DNA of 32,396 bases from CAZNQW01 sp964575225. GTDB taxonomy: Bacteria; Chloroflexota; Anaerolineae; JAAYZQ01. Each line of letters opens with the position of its first letter. Position 1 is the stretch's first letter. The stretch is from contig CAZNQW010000015.1 of the NCBI GenBank assembly GCA_964575225.1, positions 1 to 32,396 of the forward strand, in the 5' to 3' direction. Under the pieces are notes generated by a model. The model was not told the origin of the DNA and ran no database searches. It was given only the letters and a program-made list of their open reading frames with translations. Of this stretch, positions 6,766-15,571 are shown piece after piece. The translations under genes and the position numbers were made by a program.

Positions 6766-9700
6766 ATGAAGGAGAACAAATGTTGGCGCTGGGTAAGCAT
6801 GCTGACCGTGATGGCCATGCTGCTGACCCTATCCCCCGTGAGCTTTTTGAGCGCCCAAGAACCCCAAACCGTCCCGCCCGTTGGAAAGCAAGACTTGCGC
6901 AGTCAGAACGATGCCCAAGTCGCGATCGAATACTGGGCCTCGCCCGAAGCGGCCAAGGCCAAGCTCGATCCCATCCTCCTCGAAAAGTTTGAGCAAGGTG
7001 GAAAAGAACCCATTAGCCTGTATGTCGTAGCCAGGCCCGGTACGGACTTGAGCCAGTACTTGACCCAGACCATCGTCCGGCCGGCAGTCTTTGGCGACAC
7101 GCAGAACGTCTATGGTACCGCCCTGGTCAGCAACCTACTCAAAATCGCCCAGGAGCCAGGTGTCATGGTCTTGGTGGCTAGCGGCGCCGAGTTGCGGGAA
7201 AAGCCCTACGATCCGGAAACGGAGGGCAAAACCGTAGCGATCGACGTCCAATCTCGGATCAAAGCCCTCAGGGCCAGCGAGGTAAGCTGGGCCGAGGCAG
7301 CAGCGAGGATCAACGATGCAGGCATCCAGGGCTGGTTCGATGTTCTGGACGGCCACAAGTCTAAGGAGGCCTGGGACAAAGGCTTTGACGGCGAGGGTGT
7401 CGTCGTCGGCGTGTTGGATGACGGCATCGACTTTGCCCATCCCGACCTGCAAGGCACCTATGCCCGGGTGACCGACCCGGCCTCGCCCTATTATGGCTGG
7501 CCCATGGCCTTCTCCCAGGTCTCGATGCAGTACTTTGCCCAGGAAGTGCTTCTTCAGGATCTGGGCGCTCTGGGCATCACCCTGGGCTGGAATGGCTCGC
7601 GCTGGTCGGAAACGTCCACCGCCCTGCAGCCGAACCCGCAAAACAAGGTCGTTTTCCAGACCCTTGATGCAACCGGCAGTCGCGCGTACACAGTTCCGCC
7701 CACCAGCCTGAGTGGCTGGTACAAGATGGGTACCCACCCCGACCGCAATCTGATGCAAACGTATGGCGAGCGAGTGGCCGTACTGGTTGTGGACGAGAAT
7801 GTAGCGGGCGTTTACGACACGGTCTATGTCGACCTGGACAACGACTATGACTTTACCGACGAAAAGCCAGCCACCCAGGCCAGCCCCGAAGTCTACCGAG
7901 ACATGGACGGCGACGGCTATGCCGATATCTCGGGCGGCGCCCTGGTCTGGATCAGCGACGGCGCCAACACGCCGCCCACGGCCGACTGGCTGTGGGGCAT
8001 TTCCTGCGGCGACGAAGTGGGCACCCTCAAGGCCTGCCCCGACTCGGGCAGCCTGGTGCTGTTTGCCGGCCCCTTTGACGTGGGCTACACCCATGGCACC
8101 CAGTGCGCGTCCAACATCGCCGGTCAGGGCGTGGTCAACGACGGGCTCACCTCCCAACCCTTCCGCGTCGGGGGCATGGTCCAGGGTGCAGCGCCCAAGG
8201 TGGGGCTGATGGACTTTGGCAACCACTATTACACCGGCACCGACGAAGACGAGTTCCTGGTGGCTGCGCTCGGTTACGACGGCATCCCGGGCTCGGGTGA
8301 CGAGGTCCAGATCACCAGCAACTCGTACGGCAGCTTTGAACAGATGTGGGGCAGTTGGGGCTACTTTGGCCGCTTGATCACGGCCCTGAACCTGACCCTG
8401 GCGCCCAACACCGTCTGGATCTTTTCCGCCGGCAACGAAGGGCCCGGATATGGCCCGCAGGAAGGGGATGGCGGCCCGACGACCATCCAAACCGGCTCGT
8501 CGACCCAATACGGCTCCACCAACTGGGACTCGATCGCCAGCGCCGAGCAAATCGTCTATGGCGATCCCAACTCTTTCTATTCCAAGGGTCCCAACCGCGA
8601 CACCTCGTCGGGCGTGGATGTGTTGGCCAACGGCGGGCGCGGCGCGGGCGACGAGGGCCTGAACTACTATGGCTTTAACGGCGCCGAATCGTGGACGACC
8701 TGGGGCGGCACCAGCCGCTCAGGCCCGGTGGCGGCTGGCAACCTGGCTCTCGTTTATCAGGCCTACAAAGAGCGCTATGGCGAGTGGCCCACCTGGGACG
8801 TAGCCAAGGCTCTACTGAAGAGCGGCGCCACAAACTCGGTCAGCAGCCCCTTCTTCCAGGGCGCCGGTGTGGTCAATGCCGACCGGGCGACCGATCTGGC
8901 GGCCGGCATCTATGGCGTCTATGCCACACCCGACGAATGGCGGGTGGGCGACTGGCAAGGGACCGAGTACCTGAACTTTGCCAGTGTAGCTCAACCTGGT
9001 GAGGTCTACAGCAAGACCTACACCGTCCAGAATCCCTCTAACTACCCCATCACCGTTGGCCTGTCGGACGGCGTGATGACGCTCATGGACAAGACCGAGC
9101 TCAGCTTTACCACCTCCGACTCGAGCCAGGAAAGCGCCTTCAATTTCCACGCGCCCGACTATCTACTGGAGCTGGACAGCGACCTCATTCCAACCGACGC
9201 CGAAGTGATGATCGTGCGGTACGTGCACCCGTACAGCACCTTTGACCCGGCCGGCGACTATACCCCCGATCCCAATAACAGTTGGCGCTTTATGCTGTAC
9301 AACTGGACCGACCAGAATGACGATGGGATGCTATGGACCGACGACAATGACAACGGCGCGGTCAACCACACCGGAAACGGCACCATTGACAACGACGGAT
9401 TTGAACGGCTGGACTTTGCCAATTCCGAGATCCAGGAGGGCGAATATATCCGCATGGACTATGAATTCGGCGGTCTGGCGGTGCCGATCATCGTCCACAA
9501 CCCCCTGGAGCGCATGGCCGACGGCTACCTTTTTGGGTGGCAGCATCGCGTTAACGATGGCAGTGTGGCCCAGACCACCTTCAAGATCGGCGTCGAGTTC
9601 TACAAGCGCGCCGATTGGGATTGGCTGACCCTGAGCACCGGCTCGCTGCCCGTCCCGCCCAAGGGTACGGCCACCTTTGACGCCACGGTCAGCGTCCCCG

Positions 9701-12129
9701 GCGACGCGGCAATCGGCGCCTACGAGGGCGTCATCTTTATGAATGACCCCGGCGACGAATTCCACGCTGCCCACGAGACGTCGCTGCCTGTGGTCGTGAA
9801 CGTCATCGCCGACCTGCCTGATAACTCATCGGTCACCCTGGGAAACCAGGAGCTGGCCAATACCATGTATCAGAACAGCCATATCTTTGGCTACTTTAAC
9901 TGGTATGGTGGCGGCTGGACCGGCGCCGGCGATTGGCGCCACTACTTCCTAAACATTGACGAAGCAGACCTGGAGAACCAGAATCTGCTGATCCACACCT
10001 CCTGGGAAGCAGCGCCCACCGACCTCAACACCTGGGTCCTGGGGCCCACCGAAGACTGCGCCTCCAACGGCGTGGGGCCCTGCGCCTGGTTTGAGCCGGG
10101 CATCGGGCAGCCCGATCTCTCGGTGTTCGGTCCGTACACGCTGCAACCCATTGCCTCCAGCGAGCCGTTCCTGAGCGGTGCAGCCTACCCCTTCCAGACC
10201 AGCACCGGCGGTCCCGATGACTGGCTCAAAGTGCCCCTGGAACGCGTTGGCCTGCACGAAATCGCCCTGCACAACGTGGTCTATAAAGGTGAAGAACTGG
10301 TCGAGCAGTTCCGCGTAGACGTGGGCACCATCAAGATGGGCGCCGTGATGGATCCGCTGGAAGGCATGGTGACCCTGGGCTCGGTGGATGCCTTGGCCTT
10401 TGCCGAGAGTGGCACCATCGACCTGTGGTTCACCCCCACGCTCGAGATTCCCGACCTGGAAGTGACCCTGACTGGTGGACAGGTCACCGAGGCAGGGCCC
10501 GAAACCGATATTCTCGTCACCCAGTCCGACCCGGTGGGAGAGTTCAGCGCCTGGCTGGATTGCGTCGCCACCGACACCTTCTCCCTCAGCGACCCCGGTA
10601 CCGACTATCTCAAGGTGTACCTGGACTGCCCCACCGGCACCGACGACCCGGACCTGTTCCTGATCTATGACTCGAACGGCGATGGACTATTTTCGGAGGA
10701 CGACACTGAGTGGAGCGATGGTCAGGCCTCGGGCGGCGGCTGCAGCGAGCAGATCGAGATCAACAACCCGCCGCTGGGCGACTATGCCATCTTTGTCGAC
10801 GGCTATACAATCGGCGACCAGAACCCCTGCGTCAGTACCATGCCCACCACCTGGCAGTACTGGTGGCGGCACCCCGGCGCTCTGCCCACCGAAGAGATGG
10901 AAGTGTATAGCGATACGGTCGACATCGACCAGGATACCGAGGGCGACCCCACCACCGCCAGCTACAACATGACCGTCACGACCGACGAACGAGCTGCGGC
11001 GCTGAACGTGGCGCTGACCGACATTCCTTCGGGGAGCAATATCGATCTGTACGTCACCGACATCCCCACAGGAACCATCGTCGGCCAGTCGGTAAACCCG
11101 GACCAGGCAGATGAAATGGTCCGGATCCTGGCCCCGCTAGGCGAATATCGCTTTACCCCAGGTACCCAGTTTACCATCTGGGTGCACGGCGAATACATCC
11201 CAATGCCTGTAGCCATGCCCCATCTACGCGTGTGGTGGGACGCGAACAATATGTGGCTCAGCGCCGAACATCCCGATGTCCACATTCAGGCCATTGGCGT
11301 CAGAGAACCGGTGAGCGCCACCCTGCACTTTGCCAAAGAAGACTGGCAACCCGGTGACCCGCCGTTGAGCGCCCGTGTCCTGGCGGGTCCTTCCGTGCTC
11401 CCTGGCGCCTTTGACGAACTCGTCACCATCCAGCGCTCCGATCCGCCTCTAATCCCCGACATCACGGTCGCTCCGCCTGCCCTCGAAGAAACCCTCGAAA
11501 TCGGGGCATCCGCTGCCGTCTCGCTGACCATCGGCAACGGGGGCGCCAGCCAGCTCGAGTGGTCCATGGTCGAAGCTCCCGACGTATCGTGGCTGTCCGA
11601 AACCCCGATCGCCGGTACGGTGGGCGCCCTATCAGCAGCAGATCAGGTGACCGTCACCTTTGACGCGACTGGGCTTGCCGCCGGCGTCTACACCACGACC
11701 CTGGAGATCAGCAGCAACGATCCGGACGAGCCCCTCGTCGCCGTTCCGGTCACCCTGACGGTTCTGGTTGCCGATCTGACCGTAGAACCGCCAGCGCTGG
11801 AGCTGGCTCTCTACGAAGGGATGACCGACACCTTGCCGCTGGTGGTCAGCAACCCCGGCGACGCGGCCCTGGATTGGACCCTGACCGAAGTCACGCCTGT
11901 CGATTGGCTGAGCGAGGATCCGATCAACGGCACCCTTGCAGCCGGCGAACCGATGACGATCACGGTTCTCTTTGACAGCACCGGCCTGATGGCGGGAGAG
12001 GTCTTGATGACGACCTTGCACATCAGCGGCAGCGGTCCCGATGCACCCTATGTGGATGTACCGGTCACGCTGACCGTCTTGGGCAAGGAGGGCTATCACT
12101 ACTTCCTACCCATCGTTCTCAGGAGATAA
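6766..12129 (+). CDS. secreted subtilisin-like (S8) serine protease, very large
   Basis: 1787 residues from ATG at 6766, preceded by TTGGAGG 6 nt upstream; the in-frame ATG at 6715 would add 17 residues before the signal peptide and has no close ribosome site. Residues 1 to about 30 form a Sec signal peptide ending near FLSA/QE. The S8 catalytic residues are Asp218 (VGVLDDGID), His443 (GYTHGTQCA), oxyanion Asn557 (FSAGNEGPG) and Ser650 (GGTSRSGPVAAG). The Asp-His spacing of 225 residues is much larger than in subtilisin; the insert holds Asp-rich, calcium-type loops (DLDNDYDFTDE, DMDGDGYADISGG). Further acidic loops occur near 855-880 and 1300. A PPC-like domain (about 1285-1370) and two Ig-like repeats follow, and the protein ends YHYFLPIVLRR. 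It is probably exported and surface-associated, degrading extracellular protein. Substrate unknown. Confidence 0.95.
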   Translation: MKENKCWRWVSMLTVMAMLLTLSPVSFLSAQEPQTVPPVGKQDLRSQNDAQVAIEYWASPEAAKAKLDPILLEKFEQGGKEPISLYVVARPGTDLSQYLTQTIVRPAVFGDTQNVYGTALVSNLLKIAQEPGVMVLVASGAELREKPYDPETEGKTVAIDVQSRIKALRASEVSWAEAAARINDAGIQGWFDVLDGHKSKEAWDKGFDGEGVVVGVLDDGIDFAHPDLQGTYARVTDPASPYYGWPMAFSQVSMQYFAQEVLLQDLGALGITLGWNGSRWSETSTALQPNPQNKVVFQTLDATGSRAYTVPPTSLSGWYKMGTHPDRNLMQTYGERVAVLVVDENVAGVYDTVYVDLDNDYDFTDEKPATQASPEVYRDMDGDGYADISGGALVWISDGANTPPTADWLWGISCGDEVGTLKACPDSGSLVLFAGPFDVGYTHGTQCASNIAGQGVVNDGLTSQPFRVGGMVQGAAPKVGLMDFGNHYYTGTDEDEFLVAALGYDGIPGSGDEVQITSNSYGSFEQMWGSWGYFGRLITALNLTLAPNTVWIFSAGNEGPGYGPQEGDGGPTTIQTGSSTQYGSTNWDSIASAEQIVYGDPNSFYSKGPNRDTSSGVDVLANGGRGAGDEGLNYYGFNGAESWTTWGGTSRSGPVAAGNLALVYQAYKERYGEWPTWDVAKALLKSGATNSVSSPFFQGAGVVNADRATDLAAGIYGVYATPDEWRVGDWQGTEYLNFASVAQPGEVYSKTYTVQNPSNYPITVGLSDGVMTLMDKTELSFTTSDSSQESAFNFHAPDYLLELDSDLIPTDAEVMIVRYVHPYSTFDPAGDYTPDPNNSWRFMLYNWTDQNDDGMLWTDDNDNGAVNHTGNGTIDNDGFERLDFANSEIQEGEYIRMDYEFGGLAVPIIVHNPLERMADGYLFGWQHRVNDGSVAQTTFKIGVEFYKRADWDWLTLSTGSLPVPPKGTATFDATVSVPGDAAIGAYEGVIFMNDPGDEFHAAHETSLPVVVNVIADLPDNSSVTLGNQELANTMYQNSHIFGYFNWYGGGWTGAGDWRHYFLNIDEADLENQNLLIHTSWEAAPTDLNTWVLGPTEDCASNGVGPCAWFEPGIGQPDLSVFGPYTLQPIASSEPFLSGAAYPFQTSTGGPDDWLKVPLERVGLHEIALHNVVYKGEELVEQFRVDVGTIKMGAVMDPLEGMVTLGSVDALAFAESGTIDLWFTPTLEIPDLEVTLTGGQVTEAGPETDILVTQSDPVGEFSAWLDCVATDTFSLSDPGTDYLKVYLDCPTGTDDPDLFLIYDSNGDGLFSEDDTEWSDGQASGGGCSEQIEINNPPLGDYAIFVDGYTIGDQNPCVSTMPTTWQYWWRHPGALPTEEMEVYSDTVDIDQDTEGDPTTASYNMTVTTDERAAALNVALTDIPSGSNIDLYVTDIPTGTIVGQSVNPDQADEMVRILAPLGEYRFTPGTQFTIWVHGEYIPMPVAMPHLRVWWDANNMWLSAEHPDVHIQAIGVREPVSATLHFAKEDWQPGDPPLSARVLAGPSVLPGAFDELVTIQRSDPPLIPDITVAPPALEETLEIGASAAVSLTIGNGGASQLEWSMVEAPDVSWLSETPIAGTVGALSAADQVTVTFDATGLAAGVYTTTLEISSNDPDEPLVAVPVTLTVLVADLTVEPPALELALYEGMTDTLPLVVSNPGDAALDWTLTEVTPVDWLSEDPINGTLAAGEPMTITVLFDSTGLMAGEVLMTTLHISGSGPDAPYVDVPVTLTVLGKEGYHYFLPIVLRR
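11458..12084 (+). repeat. two tandem Ig-like (BACON/ASH-type) repeats in the protease
   Basis: Two units of about 104 residues, at 11458-11769 and 11770-12084, share the pattern PPALExxL...LxxxNxGxxxLxW...VxWLSExPIxGTxxA...VTxxFDxTGLxAGxxxTTLxISxxxPDxPxVxVPVTLTVL. Such domains usually act as spacers or carbohydrate/surface-binding modules in secreted enzymes. DNA identity between the copies is low, so this is an old duplication. Confidence 0.85.
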
Positions 12130-12146
12130 CACCACCGTATGCAGTC

Positions 12147-12180
12147 CGAGCTCCCGGTCTTTGACCGGGAGCTCGTTTTC
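12147..12180 (+). terminator. strong rho-independent terminator of the protease gene
   Basis: A 13-bp perfect GC-rich stem (CGAGCTCCCGGTC with its complement) and a 3-nt TTT loop are followed by TTTTCT, 17 nt after the protease stop codon. From here to the lipoprotein stop at 12305 nothing else is seen. Confidence 0.93.
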
Positions 12181-12304
12181 TATGGCCCCGGTCGATACCT
12201 GGCCCTATCCGTGCCAGCGATCCAACCTTCTCATCGCCAGCAGTCATTCGCCGGCAAAGGCCCGCAGTTTGTCCTTTCCACGGCTCGGCATTCTGGGCCA
12301 GGCG

Positions 12305-12799
12305 TCAGCGCTCTCCACAAAAGACGACTTCCGTGCCGCGAGCGCGGTAAGCGTAGGTTTGATCGCCCGCCCTGAGCACAATCTCGAACCCGGTGACCAG
12401 GGCAGGAATGGGGAGGGCCGGCTTTTTGACGGAGGGGCAGCCAAGATTGTCGGCGGGAAATTCGTCAGAGGTGACGCTTACCACCTCGACGCGATCCACT
12501 GCGATCTGATTGCGCATCGCCAACGCCTCCACTGCCCGACGAACCAAGGCCTCCACTTTGGACTGCTGAGGTACAGGAGTCGGCAAAGGCGAGGTATCAG
12601 CCGGCGAGGGCTGTGTGGGCAACGCAAGGGTAGGGTCAGGCCTGACCGTAGCCGGCACGCCCGTTCCCACCGGTTCCTCCTGCCCCGGCGAGGCCAACGG
12701 CGAAACGGTACCCCCGTCGCCGCGGTTGGAAGATGCACAACCGAGCACCACCGGCAGAAGCCAAACACCGGCCAAGACAGCCATGACCTGTTTTCTCAT
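12305..12799 (-). CDS. small Pro/Thr-rich lipoprotein of unknown function
   Basis: 164 residues from ATG at 12799, with GGGAGAG 5 nt upstream; the longer in-frame TTG at 12817 lacks support. The N-terminus has a basic start, a hydrophobic core and the lipobox VVLGC (Cys near residue 21). A disordered Pro/Ser/Thr/Gly linker follows (about 22-80). The C-terminal globular part runs from AVEALAMRNQI to EVVFC and contains DNLGCPSV and TGFEIVLRAGDQTYAYRA, a pattern (LGCP...G..IVL.AG...Y.Y) I associate with small secreted Chloroflexota and cyanobacterial domains of unknown function. The protein is probably anchored outside the membrane. The gene is monocistronic: a terminator lies upstream, and the protease converges on its 3' end. 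Confidence 0.8.
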   Translation of the reverse strand: MRKQVMAVLAGVWLLPVVLGCASSNRGDGGTVSPLASPGQEEPVGTGVPATVRPDPTLALPTQPSPADTSPLPTPVPQQSKVEALVRRAVEALAMRNQIAVDRVEVVSVTSDEFPADNLGCPSVKKPALPIPALVTGFEIVLRAGDQTYAYRARGTEVVFCGER

Positions 12800-12876
12800 C
12801 CAAACTCTCCCATCCAAGCGACAAATCGTGTATCATCTACCTCATAGACGCGCTCCATCATACCCAGGTTCCCATT

Positions 12877-12908
12877 GAAAAAGAGCCACCGGATAGTGCC
12901 GATGGCTC
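12877..12908 (-). terminator. rho-independent terminator after the glutaredoxin gene
   Basis: On the minus strand a 10-bp stem (GAGCCATCGG/CCGGTGGCTC, one G-U pair) with a 6-nt loop is followed by TTTTTC. It lies 65 nt past the glutaredoxin stop and ends the long minus-strand run that begins near 19021. Confidence 0.88.
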
Positions 12909-12973
12909 GTCTCTGCCCCTTTTGAGGAAAGGGCTCTTGGGCTTGGCCCGCCGCCGGCGGACCTTCATACCCC

Positions 12974-13183
12974 TCAATAGCCGTTAAAGCCAATGGTGAC
13001 CTTGCCGTCTTGAACAATGGTCGGCACGTGGCGCCGTCCTCCATTCAGGGTCAACATCTCCTCCAGCCGAGCCTTGTCGGCTTGGATGTTGTATTCGATA
13101 TAGGCGATGCCCCGTTGCGCCAGATCATCTTTGGCCCCAGCGCAATGGGGGCACCCCGGTTTGGTGTACAGGATGACGGTCAT
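12974..13183 (-). CDS. glutaredoxin-like thiol-disulfide protein (CPHC)
   Basis: 69 residues with one thioredoxin-fold domain: beta strand TVILYTKPGC, active site CPHC (Cys11 and Cys14, both TGC codons), cis-Pro in HVPTIV, and DGKVTIGFNG at the C-terminus. The short form ending shortly after VTIGF resembles the small glutaredoxin group that includes Sec-containing 'UXX-star' members, but here both active-site positions are Cys. It is cytoplasmic and probably reduces disulfides or carries metal or persulfide. GAGGAGG lies 8 nt before ATG. The gene is last in the run selB, Mth938-like, glutaredoxin, 27 nt after its neighbour. Confidence 0.92.
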   Translation of the reverse strand: MTVILYTKPGCPHCAGAKDDLAQRGIAYIEYNIQADKARLEEMLTLNGGRRHVPTIVQDGKVTIGFNGY

Positions 13184-13210
13184 ACTTTGCGCCTCCTCTC
13201 CAATCGGTCG

Positions 13211-13573
13211 TTAACAAGTGATATGAAACAAGCCGATGATGGGTCCCTCGGCCCGATTCCAGGCCTCCATCGCCTGGCTCATGGGCGACAGGTCCACAGA
13301 GCAGTCCACCTCTTGGAAAAAAGCTGCCGCCTCGTCCGAGAGCTTGACAGTGCCAAATTGGCCGGCGCCGACAATGAGCCGGGCGGCGCCCTGTTCATAG
13401 ACGTGCTGAGCTTCGGCCAATGACAGAATGTGCGACGTGCCGTACACCGCTTTCGAGAGCTCTTTCTGGCGCTTTATCACCCGTCCATCCAGACGGATAA
13501 GTACGTCGTGTTTGAAGGTCTCGCCATTGATGACAATCGAGCCAAACCTCGAGCCGTCGAGGGTGGGTTTCAT
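13211..13573 (-). CDS. Mth938-like (DUF498/AAMDC family) protein
   Basis: 120 residues, typical length. It shows the family pattern: an N-terminal strand FGSIVINGETFKHDVLI, then IKRQKELSKAVYGTSHILSLAEA, and the core RLIVGAGQFGTVKLSDEAAAFF, ending near MEAWNRA. The family is small, soluble and widespread; archaeal and mitochondrial-assembly relatives exist, but no enzymatic activity is assigned with certainty. ATG at 13573 is preceded by GGAGGG at about 10 nt and GAGGAG immediately before. The gene follows selB by only 21 nt and precedes glutaredoxin, so the three are almost certainly cotranscribed. A link to selenium or thiol chemistry is context-based inference only. Confidence 0.9.
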   Translation of the reverse strand: MKPTLDGSRFGSIVINGETFKHDVLIRLDGRVIKRQKELSKAVYGTSHILSLAEAQHVYEQGAARLIVGAGQFGTVKLSDEAAAFFQEVDCSVDLSPMSQAMEAWNRAEGPIIGLFHITC

Positions 13574-13594
13574 CTCCTCTTTGCCCTCCGGCAG

Positions 13595-15517
13595 CTAGCG
13601 CAGCATGCGATCATCGCCCACGCGGCGCGTAATGCGCTTTTCGTCCAGGTACCCAGCCAGGGCCAGGGCATACTTGCGGCTGGTGCCAAAGAGATCGCGG
13701 ATCTGGGCCACAGTGATCGTCTCGTGCTCGCGAAGATAGGCCACAACCCGGTCGCGCATCTCCTCCAAGGTCTCGGTCAAGAACAGCACATCATCGGTCA
13801 TCTTGGTCAAACGGCCCTGCTCCACCAACGCGTTGACCACGTCAGCGCCCACCTGCTCCTCACACTGAGCCACCGAGGGGGTCAGGTAGGGGTTGCGGCT
13901 GAGATCGGCCAGGAGGCGATCCACCAATTGCTGTTGTCGGTCGGTAAAGCGCGCCTCGTGAGAGGAGAGATGGAGCACCCCACCCGATTCGACCAGCCAA
14001 TCGTGCCTGATTCCCCGGCCTATGATCTCGTTGAACAACCGAGGGGGCAGCTTGGGGATGTAGCGCTGCAAGCGGCTCTTGACCTCTTCGCGCGGCATTC
14101 CAATCCGCAGGGGATACTGGTCGTGGTACGCCTTCAGCAGGGCTTCCAGCCGTTCACGGAGCGCCCCCCAACCCGAACGCGTGATCAGGAACATCGGATC
14201 GGCGATGCGCGCCTCGGGCTCGCCGCCGGACCCAGCATCCAGCACATAGATCTGCTCGTCGACCACCAGCGCCTGAAGCGCCTCCTGCGCCTGGGCGCGG
14301 TCCATGCTGCTCCGCTCCAAAAGCTCGCGGACCTCGCACGGTTGCCGGCGTTCCAAGTCTTGCAACAGCACCTCTTGGGGGCTGCCGTGGGCCTGGGTCT
14401 CCAACTGTTCGATCACGTCGGATCGGAAGCGCCGATGGCGGCGTCCAGGAAAGGGGTTGATCACCGTCCCGCCGCCCACCGTGAGACTGGGCGAGGGCTG
14501 GCGGATGATAAATCGGTCGCCTTTGATCAAGGCGACCGGCTCCTCCAGGTGCAATTGGACCCAACCCTGCTCGCCCGGCTCCAAAACCTGGACGCCCAAC
14601 AGCCGCACTCGGGCCCGCGCCTCAGATGCGCCGCAGAAAAAATCGACCTGGGCGTTGTGCTTCAGGCTTTGAGGGGCATCGGCCAGGTATCGAAGCTGAC
14701 AATCGACCATCGTCGTCGGCTGCAACCAGCCGGGCGACGTCACCACATCGCCGCGCCGGACCTCTTCTTTGCTCAGACCGGTCAGATTGATGGCCACCCG
14801 GCTGCCCGGAACGGCCTGCTCGATCTTTTCCTTGTGGGTTTGCAATCCCCGAATTCGTGTCTTGGTGCCCAAGGGCTGAATTTCGACCTCTTGACCCACC
14901 GAAAAGGAACCGTCGCTCAAGGTACCAGTGACCACTGTGCCGAATCCAGGGATGGTGAATACCCGATCCACCGGCAGACGGGGCCGCCCCACGTCGCGCC
15001 GCGGTGCATTTTGGGCCAGGTAACGCTCCAATTCCTCGACCACGGCCCCCAGCCCCTCGCCTGTGCGGGAGGAGCAGCGCACCACCGCCGCCCCTTCTAG
15101 CACAGTGCCATCCAAGACCTCCAGCAGGTCGGCCTCCACCAAATCCACCCAGTCCTCATCCTCGGCCATGTCGATCTTGGTCAAGGCCACCACGCCGCCG
15201 GGTACGCCCAGCAGGTCGAGAATGGCCAGGTGTTCCCGTGTCTGGGGCATGACCCCTTCGTCGGCGGCGACGACAAAAAGGGCAGCATCGATGCCCCCCA
15301 CCCCCGCGAGCATGTTCTTGATAAAGTCCTTGTGGCCGGGGACGTCCACGATACCCACCCGCTCTCCGCCCGGCAGAGAGAGCCAGGCGAATCCCAGGTC
15401 GATGGTCATCTCGCGCTCTTTTTCTTCTCTGAGCCGGTCGGGATCGATGCCGGTCAGGGCGCGGACCAGCGAAGATTTGCCATGATCCACATGCCCGGCT
15501 GTTCCAATTACGCGCAC
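13595..15517 (-). CDS. selB: selenocysteine-specific elongation factor SelB
   Basis: 640 residues. An EF-Tu-like GTPase occupies the N-terminus: G1 GHVDHGKSS (8-16), switch region with the REMTIDLGFAW motif, G3 DVPGHKDF, G4 TKID. Beta-barrel domains 2 and 3 follow (VFTIPGFGTVVTGTL is typical of SelB). The C-terminal third contains winged-helix repeats ending FGTSRKYALALAGYLDEKR and RRVGDDRMLR, the SECIS-binding end characteristic of SelB. It delivers Sec-tRNA to UGA codons on the ribosome. The start is GTG at 15517, with AAGGAAGG upstream. selA, selD and selC are not in the window. Its presence means in-frame TGA in this genome should be read with care. Confidence 0.97.
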   Translation of the reverse strand: MRVIGTAGHVDHGKSSLVRALTGIDPDRLREEKEREMTIDLGFAWLSLPGGERVGIVDVPGHKDFIKNMLAGVGGIDAALFVVAADEGVMPQTREHLAILDLLGVPGGVVALTKIDMAEDEDWVDLVEADLLEVLDGTVLEGAAVVRCSSRTGEGLGAVVEELERYLAQNAPRRDVGRPRLPVDRVFTIPGFGTVVTGTLSDGSFSVGQEVEIQPLGTKTRIRGLQTHKEKIEQAVPGSRVAINLTGLSKEEVRRGDVVTSPGWLQPTTMVDCQLRYLADAPQSLKHNAQVDFFCGASEARARVRLLGVQVLEPGEQGWVQLHLEEPVALIKGDRFIIRQPSPSLTVGGGTVINPFPGRRHRRFRSDVIEQLETQAHGSPQEVLLQDLERRQPCEVRELLERSSMDRAQAQEALQALVVDEQIYVLDAGSGGEPEARIADPMFLITRSGWGALRERLEALLKAYHDQYPLRIGMPREEVKSRLQRYIPKLPPRLFNEIIGRGIRHDWLVESGGVLHLSSHEARFTDRQQQLVDRLLADLSRNPYLTPSVAQCEEQVGADVVNALVEQGRLTKMTDDVLFLTETLEEMRDRVVAYLREHETITVAQIRDLFGTSRKYALALAGYLDEKRITRRVGDDRMLR

Positions 15518-15571
15518 GATGCCTTCCTTGTCCTCAACGGCTGTCGGGCCGCCTCAAAACGAGCTGGCCTG

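Noticed and set aside
7135..8550. 471-codon minus-strand frame
   Set aside because: Antisense to the protease catalytic domain, where the Asp/His/Ser motifs settle the coding strand.
12971..12976. TGA at the end of the glutaredoxin gene as a possible selenocysteine codon
   Set aside because: Another stop follows two codons later and the protein already has the family's normal length; the active site uses TGC codons.
13430..15100. 556-codon open frame on the plus strand
   Set aside because: It lies antisense to selB, whose motifs are unambiguous; GC-rich codon use commonly leaves the opposite strand open. The translation has low-complexity Leu/Gln/His composition and no domain.
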